Positions 1-6,401 of a stretch of DNA of 12,303 nucleotides are shown here, in pieces. Under the pieces are notes generated by a model. The model worked only from the letters and a program-made list of their open reading frames with translations, had not been told where the DNA came from and did no database searches. Both the position numbers and the translations under genes were made by a program. The first letter of the stretch is position 1; each line of letters opens with the position of its first letter. Origin of the DNA: Bog-756 sp035534835 (lineage in GTDB: Bacteria; Actinomycetota; Acidimicrobiia; Acidimicrobiales; RAAP-2); NCBI GenBank assembly GCA_035534835.1, contig DATLRE010000088.1, positions 1-12,303 of the forward strand, written 5' to 3'.

Positions 1-708
1 CCGGACCGGCGGCTCGCCCGGGACCTCGACCCGGCCGCCCTCGCCGCCCTGGCCGCCCTGGCCGAGCGGACCCGGCCGGTGGCGGCGAGCCGGACCCGGC
101 TCCTCCCCGTCCTCCCGGCACTGGCCGGGCTGCTCCCCGACGGGGCACTGCGACGCGGCTCCACCCTGACCGTCGGCCGTCCCGGCGACGACGGGGCCCT
201 CAGCGTCGCCCTGTCCCTCGTGGCCGCCGCCTCGGCATCGGGCTCGTGGTGCGCCCTGGTCGGGCACCCGTCCCTCGGCGCGGTGGCCGCCGCCGACCTC
301 GGTGTCGACCTCGGGCGCCTGGCCCTCCTCCCCCGGCCCGGTGCGGCCTGGGCCGAGGCCACCGCCACCGTGCTCGGGGGGGTCGACCTGGTGGTGCTGT
401 GCCCGCCGTTCGTCCCCCGGCCGGCCATGGCCCGCCGGCTCGTGGCCCGGACCCGGGAGCGACGTGCCGTGCTGATCGTCGTGCCCGACCGGGCCGGCTG
501 GCCCGAACCGCCCGACCTGCAGCTGCGGGTCGACGGGGCGACGTGGGAGGGGGTCGACGCAGGTCGCGGCCACCTGCGGCGCCGGCGGATGACGGTGGCC
601 GTCACCGGGCGCCGCTCGGCGGCGCGCCCGGTCCGGCAGCAGCTGTGGCTCCCCGCCCCCGACGGCACGGCGGTCGCGGCCGGCGGGCCGCCCGACCCGG
701 CGGCCTGA
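1..708 (+). CDS. imuA: ImuA-type RecA-like mutasome accessory protein (5' end outside window)
   Basis: This is the first gene of an imuA-imuB-dnaE2 cassette. In mycobacteria the corresponding protein (ImuA') is an accessory factor for DnaE2-dependent, damage-induced mutagenesis. The frame is open from base 1 to the TGA at 706-708, so the true start probably lies upstream; the GTG at 79 is only an internal candidate. Visible features are a RecA-core-like pattern: LLPDGALRRGSTLTVG, then a loop at 175-204 (GRPGDDGALS) where RecA has its Walker A, then GSWCALVGHPSLG, AAADLGVDLGRLALLPRPG and a hydrophobic GGVDLVVLCPP strand. The C-terminal part has a basic RRRRMTVAV strand and an LWLP motif, which I recall as usual in actinobacterial members. 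The Walker A lysine is absent (Ala encoded at 196-198), so ATP hydrolysis is doubtful. The stop lies 1 bp before imuB. Assignment rests mainly on order with imuB and dnaE2 plus these motifs. Confidence 0.85.
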   Translation, partial: PDRRLARDLDPAALAALAALAERTRPVAASRTRLLPVLPALAGLLPDGALRRGSTLTVGRPGDDGALSVALSLVAAASASGSWCALVGHPSLGAVAAADLGVDLGRLALLPRPGAAWAEATATVLGGVDLVVLCPPFVPRPAMARRLVARTRERRAVLIVVPDRAGWPEPPDLQLRVDGATWEGVDAGRGHLRRRRMTVAVTGRRSAARPVRQQLWLPAPDGTAVAAGGPPDPAA

Positions 709-709
709 C

Positions 710-1810
710 GTGGACCGCCTGCTGGTCGTCCGCTGTCCCGAGCTGCTCGAGGAGGACGAAGGGGGTGCGGTGCTCCGCGCCTTCGTCGGGGTGATCGCCG
801 CCGTCGGGGCCTACTGCCCGTGGGTGACCCCGGTGCGGGCCGGCATCTGCTCGCTGCCCGCCCGGGGGCCCGCCCGCTACTTCGGGGGTGAGGACGCCCT
901 GGCCGGCCTCGTCCGGGCGGCCACCGAGGAGGTCACGCCGGCCGAGGTCGGCATCGCCGACGGGCTGTTCGCCGCCGTGCTGGCCGCCCGCCGGGACCGG
1001 ATCGTCCCGGCCGGGGGCACCCCCGCGTTCCTCGCCCCGCTGCCGGTGGCGACGCTCGGGCAGGACGACCTGACCGGACTGCTCGACCGGCTCGGCATCC
1101 GCACCCTGGGCGGATTCGCCGCCCTCCCCGACCCCCACGTCCTCGGCCGGTTCGGGGCCGACGGAGCCCACGCCCACCGGGTGGCCGGCGGCCGGAGCGG
1201 CGAGCTGGCCGACCTGCGCCGACCCCGCGTCGCCCACCTCCTCGCCGACGGGGTCGACGGGGGGTCGACGGTGGTCGAGCCCGGGTTCTGGGGCGGGACG
1301 AACGACGCCGACGCCCGGGCCGCCCGGTGCCTGGCCGCCGCCCAGGAGCTGCTCGGCCCCGACGGGGTGGTGACCGCACGGCTGCAGGGGGGGCGCAGCC
1401 CGGCCGAGCGGGCCCGCTTCGTGACCTGGACCGCCGGCGAGCCGCCGCAGGACGGGCACCCCGGCACCGTGCGCGCCGCCGGGTCGGGTGCGCCGTGGCC
1501 CGGGCGGATCCCGGCACCGTCGCCGGCCGTCGTCCACCCGGACCCGGTCCGCGCCGACCTGGCCGACGTCCTCGGCGTGCCGGTGCGGGTCTCGGCCCGG
1601 GGGCTGCTGACCACGGTCCCCGACCGCCTGTCCGTGGAGGGCGGCCCGTGGGAGCCGCTGTCCGGGTGGGCCGGGCCGTGGCCATCCGACGAGCGGTGGT
1701 GGTCCCGGTCGCGCCGGCGGGGGGCCCGGCTCCAGGCCGTCACCGTGCGGGGCGCCCACCTGCTGCTGGTCGAGCGGGGCCGCTGGTGGGTCGAGGCCAC
1801 CTACGGCTGA
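710..1810 (+). CDS. imuB: ImuB, short inactive Y-family polymerase-like mutasome protein
   Basis: ImuB is a catalytically dead Y-family homologue that, in mycobacteria, links DnaE2 and ImuA' to the beta clamp. Recognisable blocks are SLPARGPARYFGGE (about residues 48-61), VGIADGLFAAVLAARR (about 81-96), a thumb helix-hairpin-helix LGIRTLGGFAALPD (128-141) with RFGADGAHAHRVAGG, then EPGFWGG (190-196), LQGGRSPAER, PWPGRIPAP, SARGLLT, WAGPWPSDERWW and a C-terminal GRWWVEATYG. It has 366 residues against roughly 520 in mycobacterial ImuB. The alignment I can make from memory places the losses at the N-terminal palm/fingers part and at the little finger (only about 32 residues separate the thumb from EPGFWGG). 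The GTG at 710 is the only possible start: the frame has a stop at 590-592 and no ATG, GTG or TTG between it and 710. It follows the imuA stop by 1 bp, which suggests translational coupling. Confidence 0.88.
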   Translation: MDRLLVVRCPELLEEDEGGAVLRAFVGVIAAVGAYCPWVTPVRAGICSLPARGPARYFGGEDALAGLVRAATEEVTPAEVGIADGLFAAVLAARRDRIVPAGGTPAFLAPLPVATLGQDDLTGLLDRLGIRTLGGFAALPDPHVLGRFGADGAHAHRVAGGRSGELADLRRPRVAHLLADGVDGGSTVVEPGFWGGTNDADARAARCLAAAQELLGPDGVVTARLQGGRSPAERARFVTWTAGEPPQDGHPGTVRAAGSGAPWPGRIPAPSPAVVHPDPVRADLADVLGVPVRVSARGLLTTVPDRLSVEGGPWEPLSGWAGPWPSDERWWSRSRRRGARLQAVTVRGAHLLLVERGRWWVEATYG

Positions 1811-1823
1811 GGCCGGTGCGACC

Positions 1824-4800
1824 ATGGCCTACGCCGAACTCCACGCCCACTCCAACTTCTCCTTCCTCGACGGTGCCAGCCACCCCGAGGAACTGGCCGC
1901 GGAGGCCGTCCGCCTCGGACTGTCGGCGGTGGCGCTGACCGACCACAACGGCCTGTACGGGACGGTGCGGTTCGCCGTGGCGGCCCGGGCCGTCGGCCTG
2001 CCCACCGTGTTCGGCGCCGAGCTCACCCTGTCGGACGCCGACGGGCCCCACCTCCGCACCGGCATGCCCGACCCGGACGGCACCCACCTGGTGGTCCTGG
2101 CCCGCGACCCCGACGGCTACGCCCGCCTCAGCCGGGCCATCGCCGAGGCCCACCTCGAGGGCGGGGAGAAGGGCCGGCCGATCCTCACCCTCGACGCCCT
2201 GGCCGACCGTCACGGCGGCCACTGGCAGGTCCTGACCGGGTGCCGGAAGGGGCCCCTGGCCGCGGCCCTGACCGGGGAGGGGCCGGCCGCCGCGGCCCGG
2301 GCCCTCGACCGGCTCGTCGACCGGTTCGGCCGGGACCGCCTGGCCGTCGAGCTGTGGGACCACGGCACGCCGGTCGACGGGCCCCGCAACGACGCCCTGG
2401 CCGTGCTGGCCACCGAGCGGGGCGTGGCCCCGGTCGCCACCAACAACGTCCACTACGCCACCCCGGCCCGCTTCGCGCTGGCCACCACGCTGTCCGCCGT
2501 CCGGGCGCGCTCCACGCTCGAGGACCTCGAGGGTTGGCTCCCCTCCTCGGCCACCGCCTGCCTGCGGGGCGAGACCGAACAGCGCCGGCGGTTCGCCCGG
2601 TGGCCGGGGGCGGTCGACCGGGCGGCGGAGCTGGCCGCCGAGTGCGTCTTCGACCTCCGGCTGGTGGCCCCCCGGCTGCCCGACTTCCCGGTGCCCGAAG
2701 GGCACACCGAACAGAGCTGGCTGGTCGAGCTGACCGGCCGGGGCGCGGCCGAGCGGTACGGGCCGAGGGGGGCCGAGCGGGTGCCGGGGGCGTACGCGCG
2801 GCTCGACCACGAGCTCGGGGTGATCGGCGCCCTCGGGTTCCCGGGCTACTTCCTCACCGTGTGGGACATCGTCCAGTTCGCCCGACGCAACGACATCTTC
2901 TGCCAGGGTCGGGGGTCCGCCGCCACCTCGGCGGTCTGCTTCGCCCTCGGCATCACCAACGTGGACGCCGTCTCGCTCGGCCTGCTCTTCGAGCGCTTCC
3001 TCTCCCCCTCCCGCGACGGTCCGCCCGACATCGACGTCGACATCGAGTCGGGTCGGCGCGAGGAGGTCATCCAGTACGTCTACGAGCGCTACGGCCGGCT
3101 GCACGCCGCGCAGGTGGCCAGCGTCATCACCTACCGGTCCCGGTCCGCCCTGCGCGACGTGGGCAAGGCCCTCGGGCACACCGTCGAGGAGGCCGACGGC
3201 TGGTCGGCCTCGACCGAGCGCGGCCAGCCCCTGGTCGAGCGCGACGACCTGCCGCCGTTGGTGCAGCAGCTCGCCGGCGAGCTGCTCGGGTTCCCACGCC
3301 ACCTGGGCATCCACTCGGGGGGCATGGTCATCTGCGACCGTCCGGTGGTCGAGGTGTGCCCCGTCGAGTGGGGCCGGATGCCGGGGCGCAGCGTGCTGCA
3401 GTGGGACAAGGACGACTGCGCCGCGGCCGGGCTGGTCAAGTTCGACCTCCTGGGCCTCGGCATGCTCACCGCGCTGCACCACATGGTCGACCTGGTGGCC
3501 GAGGCCCACGGGGTGACGGTCGACCTGGCCCTGCTGGAGCAGGAGGACGAGGTCTACGACCTGCTGTGCCGGGCCGACACGGTGGGCGTGTTCCAGGTGG
3601 AGTCGAGGGCCCAGATGAACACGCTGCCCCGCGTGCAGCCCCGGTGCTTCTACGATCTGGCCATCGAGGTGGCCCTCATCCGTCCCGGGCCCATCCAGGG
3701 CAACGCCGTCCATCCCTACATCCGGCGGCGCAACGGGACCGAACCGGTCTCCTACCTCCACCCGCTGATGCAACCGGCCCTGGAGCGCACCCTCGGCGTG
3801 CCGCTCTTCCAGGAGCAGCTGATGCAGATCGCCATCGACGTGGCCGGGTTCAGCCCGGCCGAGTCCGACGAGCTGCGCCAGGCCATGAGCGCCAAACGGT
3901 CCGGCGAGCGCATGGCGAGGCTCCGCGACCGCCTGTTCGGCGGCATGGCCGCCCGGGGGGTGTCCACCGAGGTCTCCGAGCAGGTCTACGCGGCGCTGGC
4001 CGCCTTCGCCAACTTCGGCTTCCCCGAGAGCCACTCGGTGGCCTTCGCCCACCTGGTGTACTCGACGGCCTGGTGCAAACTGCACTACCCGGCCGCCTTC
4101 ACCGCCGGACTCCTCAACGCCCAGCCCATGGGGTTCTGGTCCCCCCAGAGCCTGGTGGCCGACGCCAAGCGTCACGGCGTGGCGGTCCGCCGGCCCGACG
4201 TCAACCGGGGACGGGCGGCGGCATCGCTCGAGCCGGAGTCGGACCCGTCCGACGGCGGACACGGCGGCGGGGCACCCCTCCCGGCCGGCGCCGCGGCGGT
4301 GCGCCTCGGCCTGTCGTCGGTGCGCGGCGTCGGGTCCGAGGCCGCCGCCCGGATCGAGGCGGGGGCGCCGTGGTCGGACATGGAGGACCTCGTGCGCCGG
4401 GCCGGGGTGACGCGGGCTCAGCTCGAGGCCCTGGCCACCGCCGGGGCCCTCGACGGCCTCGACGACCGGGGGCGGGGCGGCCGGGTCGCGGGCGGGCGGT
4501 CCGGCGGGCGGCGGTCGCTGGTGTGGGGGGCGGGGGCGGCCGCCCAGGCCACCGCCGACCGGCTGCCGGGCGTGGTCACCGGGGCCGAGCCGCCCCCGCT
4601 GTCCGCCCCCACCCCGTGGGAGGAGGTGTCCGACGACCTGTGGTCGCTCGGCATGGCCCCCGACACCACGGCCATCGAACTGGCCCGGGGCGGCCTGGAC
4701 CGGCGCGGGGTGGTCCGGGCCGCGGCGCTGGCCGGCCGAGCGGCCGGGGACCGGATCACCGTCGGGGGCGTGGTCACCCACCGCCAGGCGCCCGAGAGCG

Positions 4801-5021
4801 CCCACGGGGCGGTCTTCCTCAACCTGGAGGACGAGACCGGGATGGTGAACATCGTCTGCTCGCGGGGCGCCTGGGTCCGGTGGAAGCCGGTGGCCCGCGC
4901 CTTCCCCGCCCTGCTGGTCCGGGGTCGGGTCGAGCGGTCCGAGGGGTCGATGACGCTGGTGGCCGAGCGGTTCGAACCGCTGCCCCTCGGCCCGGTCCCG
5001 TCCTCCCGCGACTTTCGTTGA
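1824..5021 (+). CDS. dnaE2: DnaE2, error-prone C-family DNA polymerase
   Basis: This is the catalytic polymerase of the ImuA/ImuB/DnaE2 mutasome, a C-family alpha-subunit homologue that extends past lesions mutagenically. Its 1065 residues fit the family. An N-terminal PHP domain opens with ELHAHSNFSFLDG (H7, H9), LTDHNG (D40, H41) and FGAEL (E66), and includes ATNNVHYATPARF. The palm has PPDIDVDIESG with the expected catalytic pair D404 and D406, and the third carboxylate D541 in LVKFDLLGLGML. Further family blocks are SVITYRSRSALRDVGKALG, LIRPGPIQGNAVHPYIRRR, LFQEQLMQIAIDVAGFSP and FANFGFPESHSVAFA. A helix-hairpin-helix (SSVRGVGSEAAARI) lies near residues 830-850 and an OB fold near 975-1050. 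The protein ends in SSRDFR, a typical DnaE2 tail. The ATG at 1824 lies 13 bp after the imuB stop, with GAGG at 1809-1812 as a weak ribosome site. All catalytic residues I can check are intact. Expression is expected to be SOS-controlled from a promoter upstream of imuA, outside the window. Confidence 0.97.
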   Translation: MAYAELHAHSNFSFLDGASHPEELAAEAVRLGLSAVALTDHNGLYGTVRFAVAARAVGLPTVFGAELTLSDADGPHLRTGMPDPDGTHLVVLARDPDGYARLSRAIAEAHLEGGEKGRPILTLDALADRHGGHWQVLTGCRKGPLAAALTGEGPAAAARALDRLVDRFGRDRLAVELWDHGTPVDGPRNDALAVLATERGVAPVATNNVHYATPARFALATTLSAVRARSTLEDLEGWLPSSATACLRGETEQRRRFARWPGAVDRAAELAAECVFDLRLVAPRLPDFPVPEGHTEQSWLVELTGRGAAERYGPRGAERVPGAYARLDHELGVIGALGFPGYFLTVWDIVQFARRNDIFCQGRGSAATSAVCFALGITNVDAVSLGLLFERFLSPSRDGPPDIDVDIESGRREEVIQYVYERYGRLHAAQVASVITYRSRSALRDVGKALGHTVEEADGWSASTERGQPLVERDDLPPLVQQLAGELLGFPRHLGIHSGGMVICDRPVVEVCPVEWGRMPGRSVLQWDKDDCAAAGLVKFDLLGLGMLTALHHMVDLVAEAHGVTVDLALLEQEDEVYDLLCRADTVGVFQVESRAQMNTLPRVQPRCFYDLAIEVALIRPGPIQGNAVHPYIRRRNGTEPVSYLHPLMQPALERTLGVPLFQEQLMQIAIDVAGFSPAESDELRQAMSAKRSGERMARLRDRLFGGMAARGVSTEVSEQVYAALAAFANFGFPESHSVAFAHLVYSTAWCKLHYPAAFTAGLLNAQPMGFWSPQSLVADAKRHGVAVRRPDVNRGRAAASLEPESDPSDGGHGGGAPLPAGAAAVRLGLSSVRGVGSEAAARIEAGAPWSDMEDLVRRAGVTRAQLEALATAGALDGLDDRGRGGRVAGGRSGGRRSLVWGAGAAAQATADRLPGVVTGAEPPPLSAPTPWEEVSDDLWSLGMAPDTTAIELARGGLDRRGVVRAAALAGRAAGDRITVGGVVTHRQAPESAHGAVFLNLEDETGMVNIVCSRGAWVRWKPVARAFPALLVRGRVERSEGSMTLVAERFEPLPLGPVPSSRDFR

Positions 5022-5041
5022 CGGCCGGGACATTCCCCGTC
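5020..5041 (+). terminator. Possible weak hairpin at the dnaE2 stop codon
   Basis: GACG (5020-5023) and GGG (5027-5029) can pair with CCC (5035-5037) and CGTC (5038-5041), leaving a 3-nt bulge (GCC) and a 5-nt loop (ACATT). The stem overlaps the dnaE2 TGA. There is no T-run after it, so it is at best a weak terminator and may be chance in GC-rich DNA. Confidence 0.25.
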
Positions 5042-5072
5042 CAGATCCGCTGCGAACGTGCCGATGTTCCCG

Positions 5073-5090
5073 TGGAGGGAAGTCCCACCA
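5073..5090. repeat. Small palindrome, 18 bp
   Basis: TGGAGGGAAGTCCCACCA reads as an inverted repeat: TGG-a-GGGA, a central AG, then TCCC-a-CCA. It has seven pairing positions per side and one mismatch. The central gap is only 2 nt, so a DNA-binding site is more likely than an RNA hairpin. It lies 6 bp upstream of the larger dyad at 5097-5134. Short palindromes are not rare at this GC content, so significance is uncertain. Confidence 0.35.
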
Positions 5091-5094
5091 GCAC

Positions 5095-5134
5095 TTGACT
5101 ACTCTACGCGTTTAGGTAAACACTTAGAGTGGTC
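5095..5134 (+). promoter_or_regulatory. Promoter with a 38-bp dyad (candidate operator) upstream of the leader ORF and DUF2510 gene
   Basis: Positions 5097-5134 form an imperfect palindrome centred between 5115 and 5116. GACTACTCTA (5097-5106) faces TAGAGTGGTC (5125-5134) with 9 of 10 pairs, and the inner GTTTA (5110-5114) faces TAAAC (5117-5121) perfectly on the same centre. Only 5107/5124, 5109/5122 and the central GG fail, plus one G-T wobble. The patch is strikingly AT-rich against its surroundings. TTGACT at 5095-5100 is a good -35 match. The -10 could be TAAACA (5117-5122, 16-bp spacing), while TAGAGT (5125-5130) fits the actinobacterial TANNNT form but lies 24 bp from TTGACT. Overlap of the dyad with these elements suggests an operator for a dimeric regulator. 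The regulator is not identified. Confidence 0.6.
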
Positions 5135-5155
5135 TTACGAACACGAGGAGCGACG

Positions 5156-5269
5156 GTGGATTCCATGGGGCAGGGTTTCGTCAGTCGGAAGTTCGAGGAC
5201 GCGGGCGGTCTCCACGCCGCGCCACCGACCGGGGTGTCACGCCCCGCACGAGGAGGTCGCCGGGCATGA
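5156..5269 (+). CDS. Possible 37-residue leader ORF coupled to the DUF2510 gene
   Basis: A short frame starts with GTG at 5156, 5 nt after GAGGAG (5145-5150), and encodes MDSMGQGFVSRKFEDAGG followed by a Pro/Arg-rich tail ending in GGRRA. An in-frame ATG at 5165 is an alternative start. Its TGA (5267-5269) overlaps the ATG of the next gene as ATGA, and that gene's AGGAGG (5251-5256) lies within it. Evidence for coding is the ribosome site, the exact overlap and the promoter-like region upstream. Evidence against is the length and third-position GC of about 70 percent, lower than in neighbouring genes. I do not recognise the peptide, and it has no membrane segment. It could be a real microprotein, a coupling leader, or simply untranslated leader. 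Confidence 0.45.
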   Translation: MDSMGQGFVSRKFEDAGGLHAAPPTGVSRPARGGRRA

Positions 5270-6360
5270 CCGCCACGTCCGCAGAACCCGTGAACCTCGC
5301 GCTGGCCCTGCTGTCGGCCGTGGTGCTGCTCGCCGTCGTCCTCGGGGCGGTCGACGTGATCCGCCAGCCCCGGTGGGCGTGGCGGGCCGCCGGTGAGCCC
5401 AAGCTGCTGTCGCTCGCACTCGTGCTGCTGCTCCCCGGCGTGGGCCTGGCCATCTACGTGTTCGGAGCCCGGCCGAAGGTCCTCGCCGTCGCCTCCGCCG
5501 GGCGGGCGGCCAACCTCCCCTTCGAGCGGTTCGGCGACCGGCAGGCGCTGGCCACCGAGAGCACCCGCTCCATCCAGGCGCTCACCCTGCCGACCACGCT
5601 CGGCAGCTTCGGCGAGCGTCGCACGACCCGACCGGTCCGGGCGGGCGGCCCGGGTGCCCGCATACCCTCGGGCGGCGGGTTCTTCGAGGATCCCGACCTG
5701 GTGACCGCCAGCGCGTCCGCAGGGGCCGACCCCGACCCCGCCGCCGCACCGGCCCCGACCGCCACCGCGGAGCCGACCATCCGCATCCCCGGCTCCGTCG
5801 GCCGCCCCTACCACCCGAGGCAGCGCACGTCGTTCGAGGAGGACGAGTCGCCCGCATCCGTCGCCGCCTCGATCCTCGGAGCGACCACGGAGCGCACCGG
5901 GCCGGCCCCGACCCCCACCGCGGACGCCGTCACCCAACCGACCGGCTGGTCGTCGCCCGGGGGACCCTCGGCGTCCGCACATGCGGCGCCGTCCGTCGAG
6001 CCCGCCCCGGGGGCCCAGGTCTCCGGTCCGACGTTCACCGCACCGGACCCGGTGCACGGGTTCGGGCACCGGTCCGGCGCCCACGGCCCTTCGGCACAGG
6101 GCGCGGCGACGCAGCTCGCAGCCGCCCCGGTCGCCACCCCGGGCACGCCGGAGATCTTCCGACCCCGGCCCGAGCAGGTCGCACCGATCGCCGGCGCCGC
6201 CTCGACGGCGGTGGCCACGATGGCGCGCCGGACGACCATGGCGGCGCGCTGGCTGCCGGACCCGACCGGTCGCCACCAGTACCGGTACTGGGACGGCGGC
6301 TGCTGGACCGAGAACGTCTACGACGCCGGTGTCGAGTCCCGGGACCCCGTGGCCGACTGA
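5266..6360 (+). CDS. Membrane protein with PLDc_N-like N-terminus and C-terminal DUF2510 domain
   Basis: This 364-residue protein has two hydrophobic segments, about residues 9-33 and 47-69. The second (LLSLALVLLLPGVGLAIYVF) followed by GARPKV resembles the PLDc_N/cardiolipin-synthase N-terminal membrane unit. Residues of about 80-320 are low-complexity, rich in Ala, Pro, Gly and Thr, and probably disordered. The end carries a DUF2510 motif from about residue 326: RWLPDPTGRHQYRYWDGGCW then TENV, matching the family pattern of W-x-PDP-x-G then RYWDG-x-x-WT. DUF2510 is common in actinobacterial envelope proteins and has no established biochemical role. The start is well supported: ATG at 5266 with a strong AGGAGG at 5251-5256. 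It is probably transcribed from the promoter near 5095-5130 together with the short ORF it overlaps. It converges on holA. No enzymatic motif is visible. Confidence 0.85.
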   Translation: MTATSAEPVNLALALLSAVVLLAVVLGAVDVIRQPRWAWRAAGEPKLLSLALVLLLPGVGLAIYVFGARPKVLAVASAGRAANLPFERFGDRQALATESTRSIQALTLPTTLGSFGERRTTRPVRAGGPGARIPSGGGFFEDPDLVTASASAGADPDPAAAPAPTATAEPTIRIPGSVGRPYHPRQRTSFEEDESPASVAASILGATTERTGPAPTPTADAVTQPTGWSSPGGPSASAHAAPSVEPAPGAQVSGPTFTAPDPVHGFGHRSGAHGPSAQGAATQLAAAPVATPGTPEIFRPRPEQVAPIAGAASTAVATMARRTTMAARWLPDPTGRHQYRYWDGGCWTENVYDAGVESRDPVAD

Positions 6361-6401
6361 CGGACCCGGTCCGGGCGGAACCGAGGCAACGTCCTCCGTT
6401 C
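6361..6401. terminator. Hairpins between the converging DUF2510 gene and holA
   Basis: Two inverted repeats fill the 39-bp gap. CGGACC-C-GGTCCG is a perfect palindrome at 6361-6373. The second has arms GAAC-c-GAGG (6378-6386) and CCTC-c-GTTC (6393-6401), eight pairs with one C-C mismatch around a CAACGT loop. Such a symmetric element between convergent genes could end transcripts in both directions. No T-run follows on either strand, so this is a tentative call. The second stem reaches into the holA stop codon. Confidence 0.4.

Noticed and set aside
79..81. GTG as the true imuA start
   Set aside because: The frame is open to base 1 with plausible helical residues (LDPAALAALAALAERTRPV) before it, so the start is probably upstream of the window.
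1740..5033. Long open frame antisense to dnaE2 and other long antisense or overlapping frames (for example 2240-5098 +, 602-1825 -, 8936-10186 +)
   Set aside because: They follow from high GC and the strong codon bias of the true genes; their translations are Arg/Pro/Gly-rich and match no family I know.
5054..5069. GAAC-N8-GTTC as a possible LexA/SOS box
   Set aside because: Actinobacterial SOS boxes have a 4-bp spacer (GAAC-N4-GTTC type); N8 does not fit, and it lies after dnaE2, not before the cassette.
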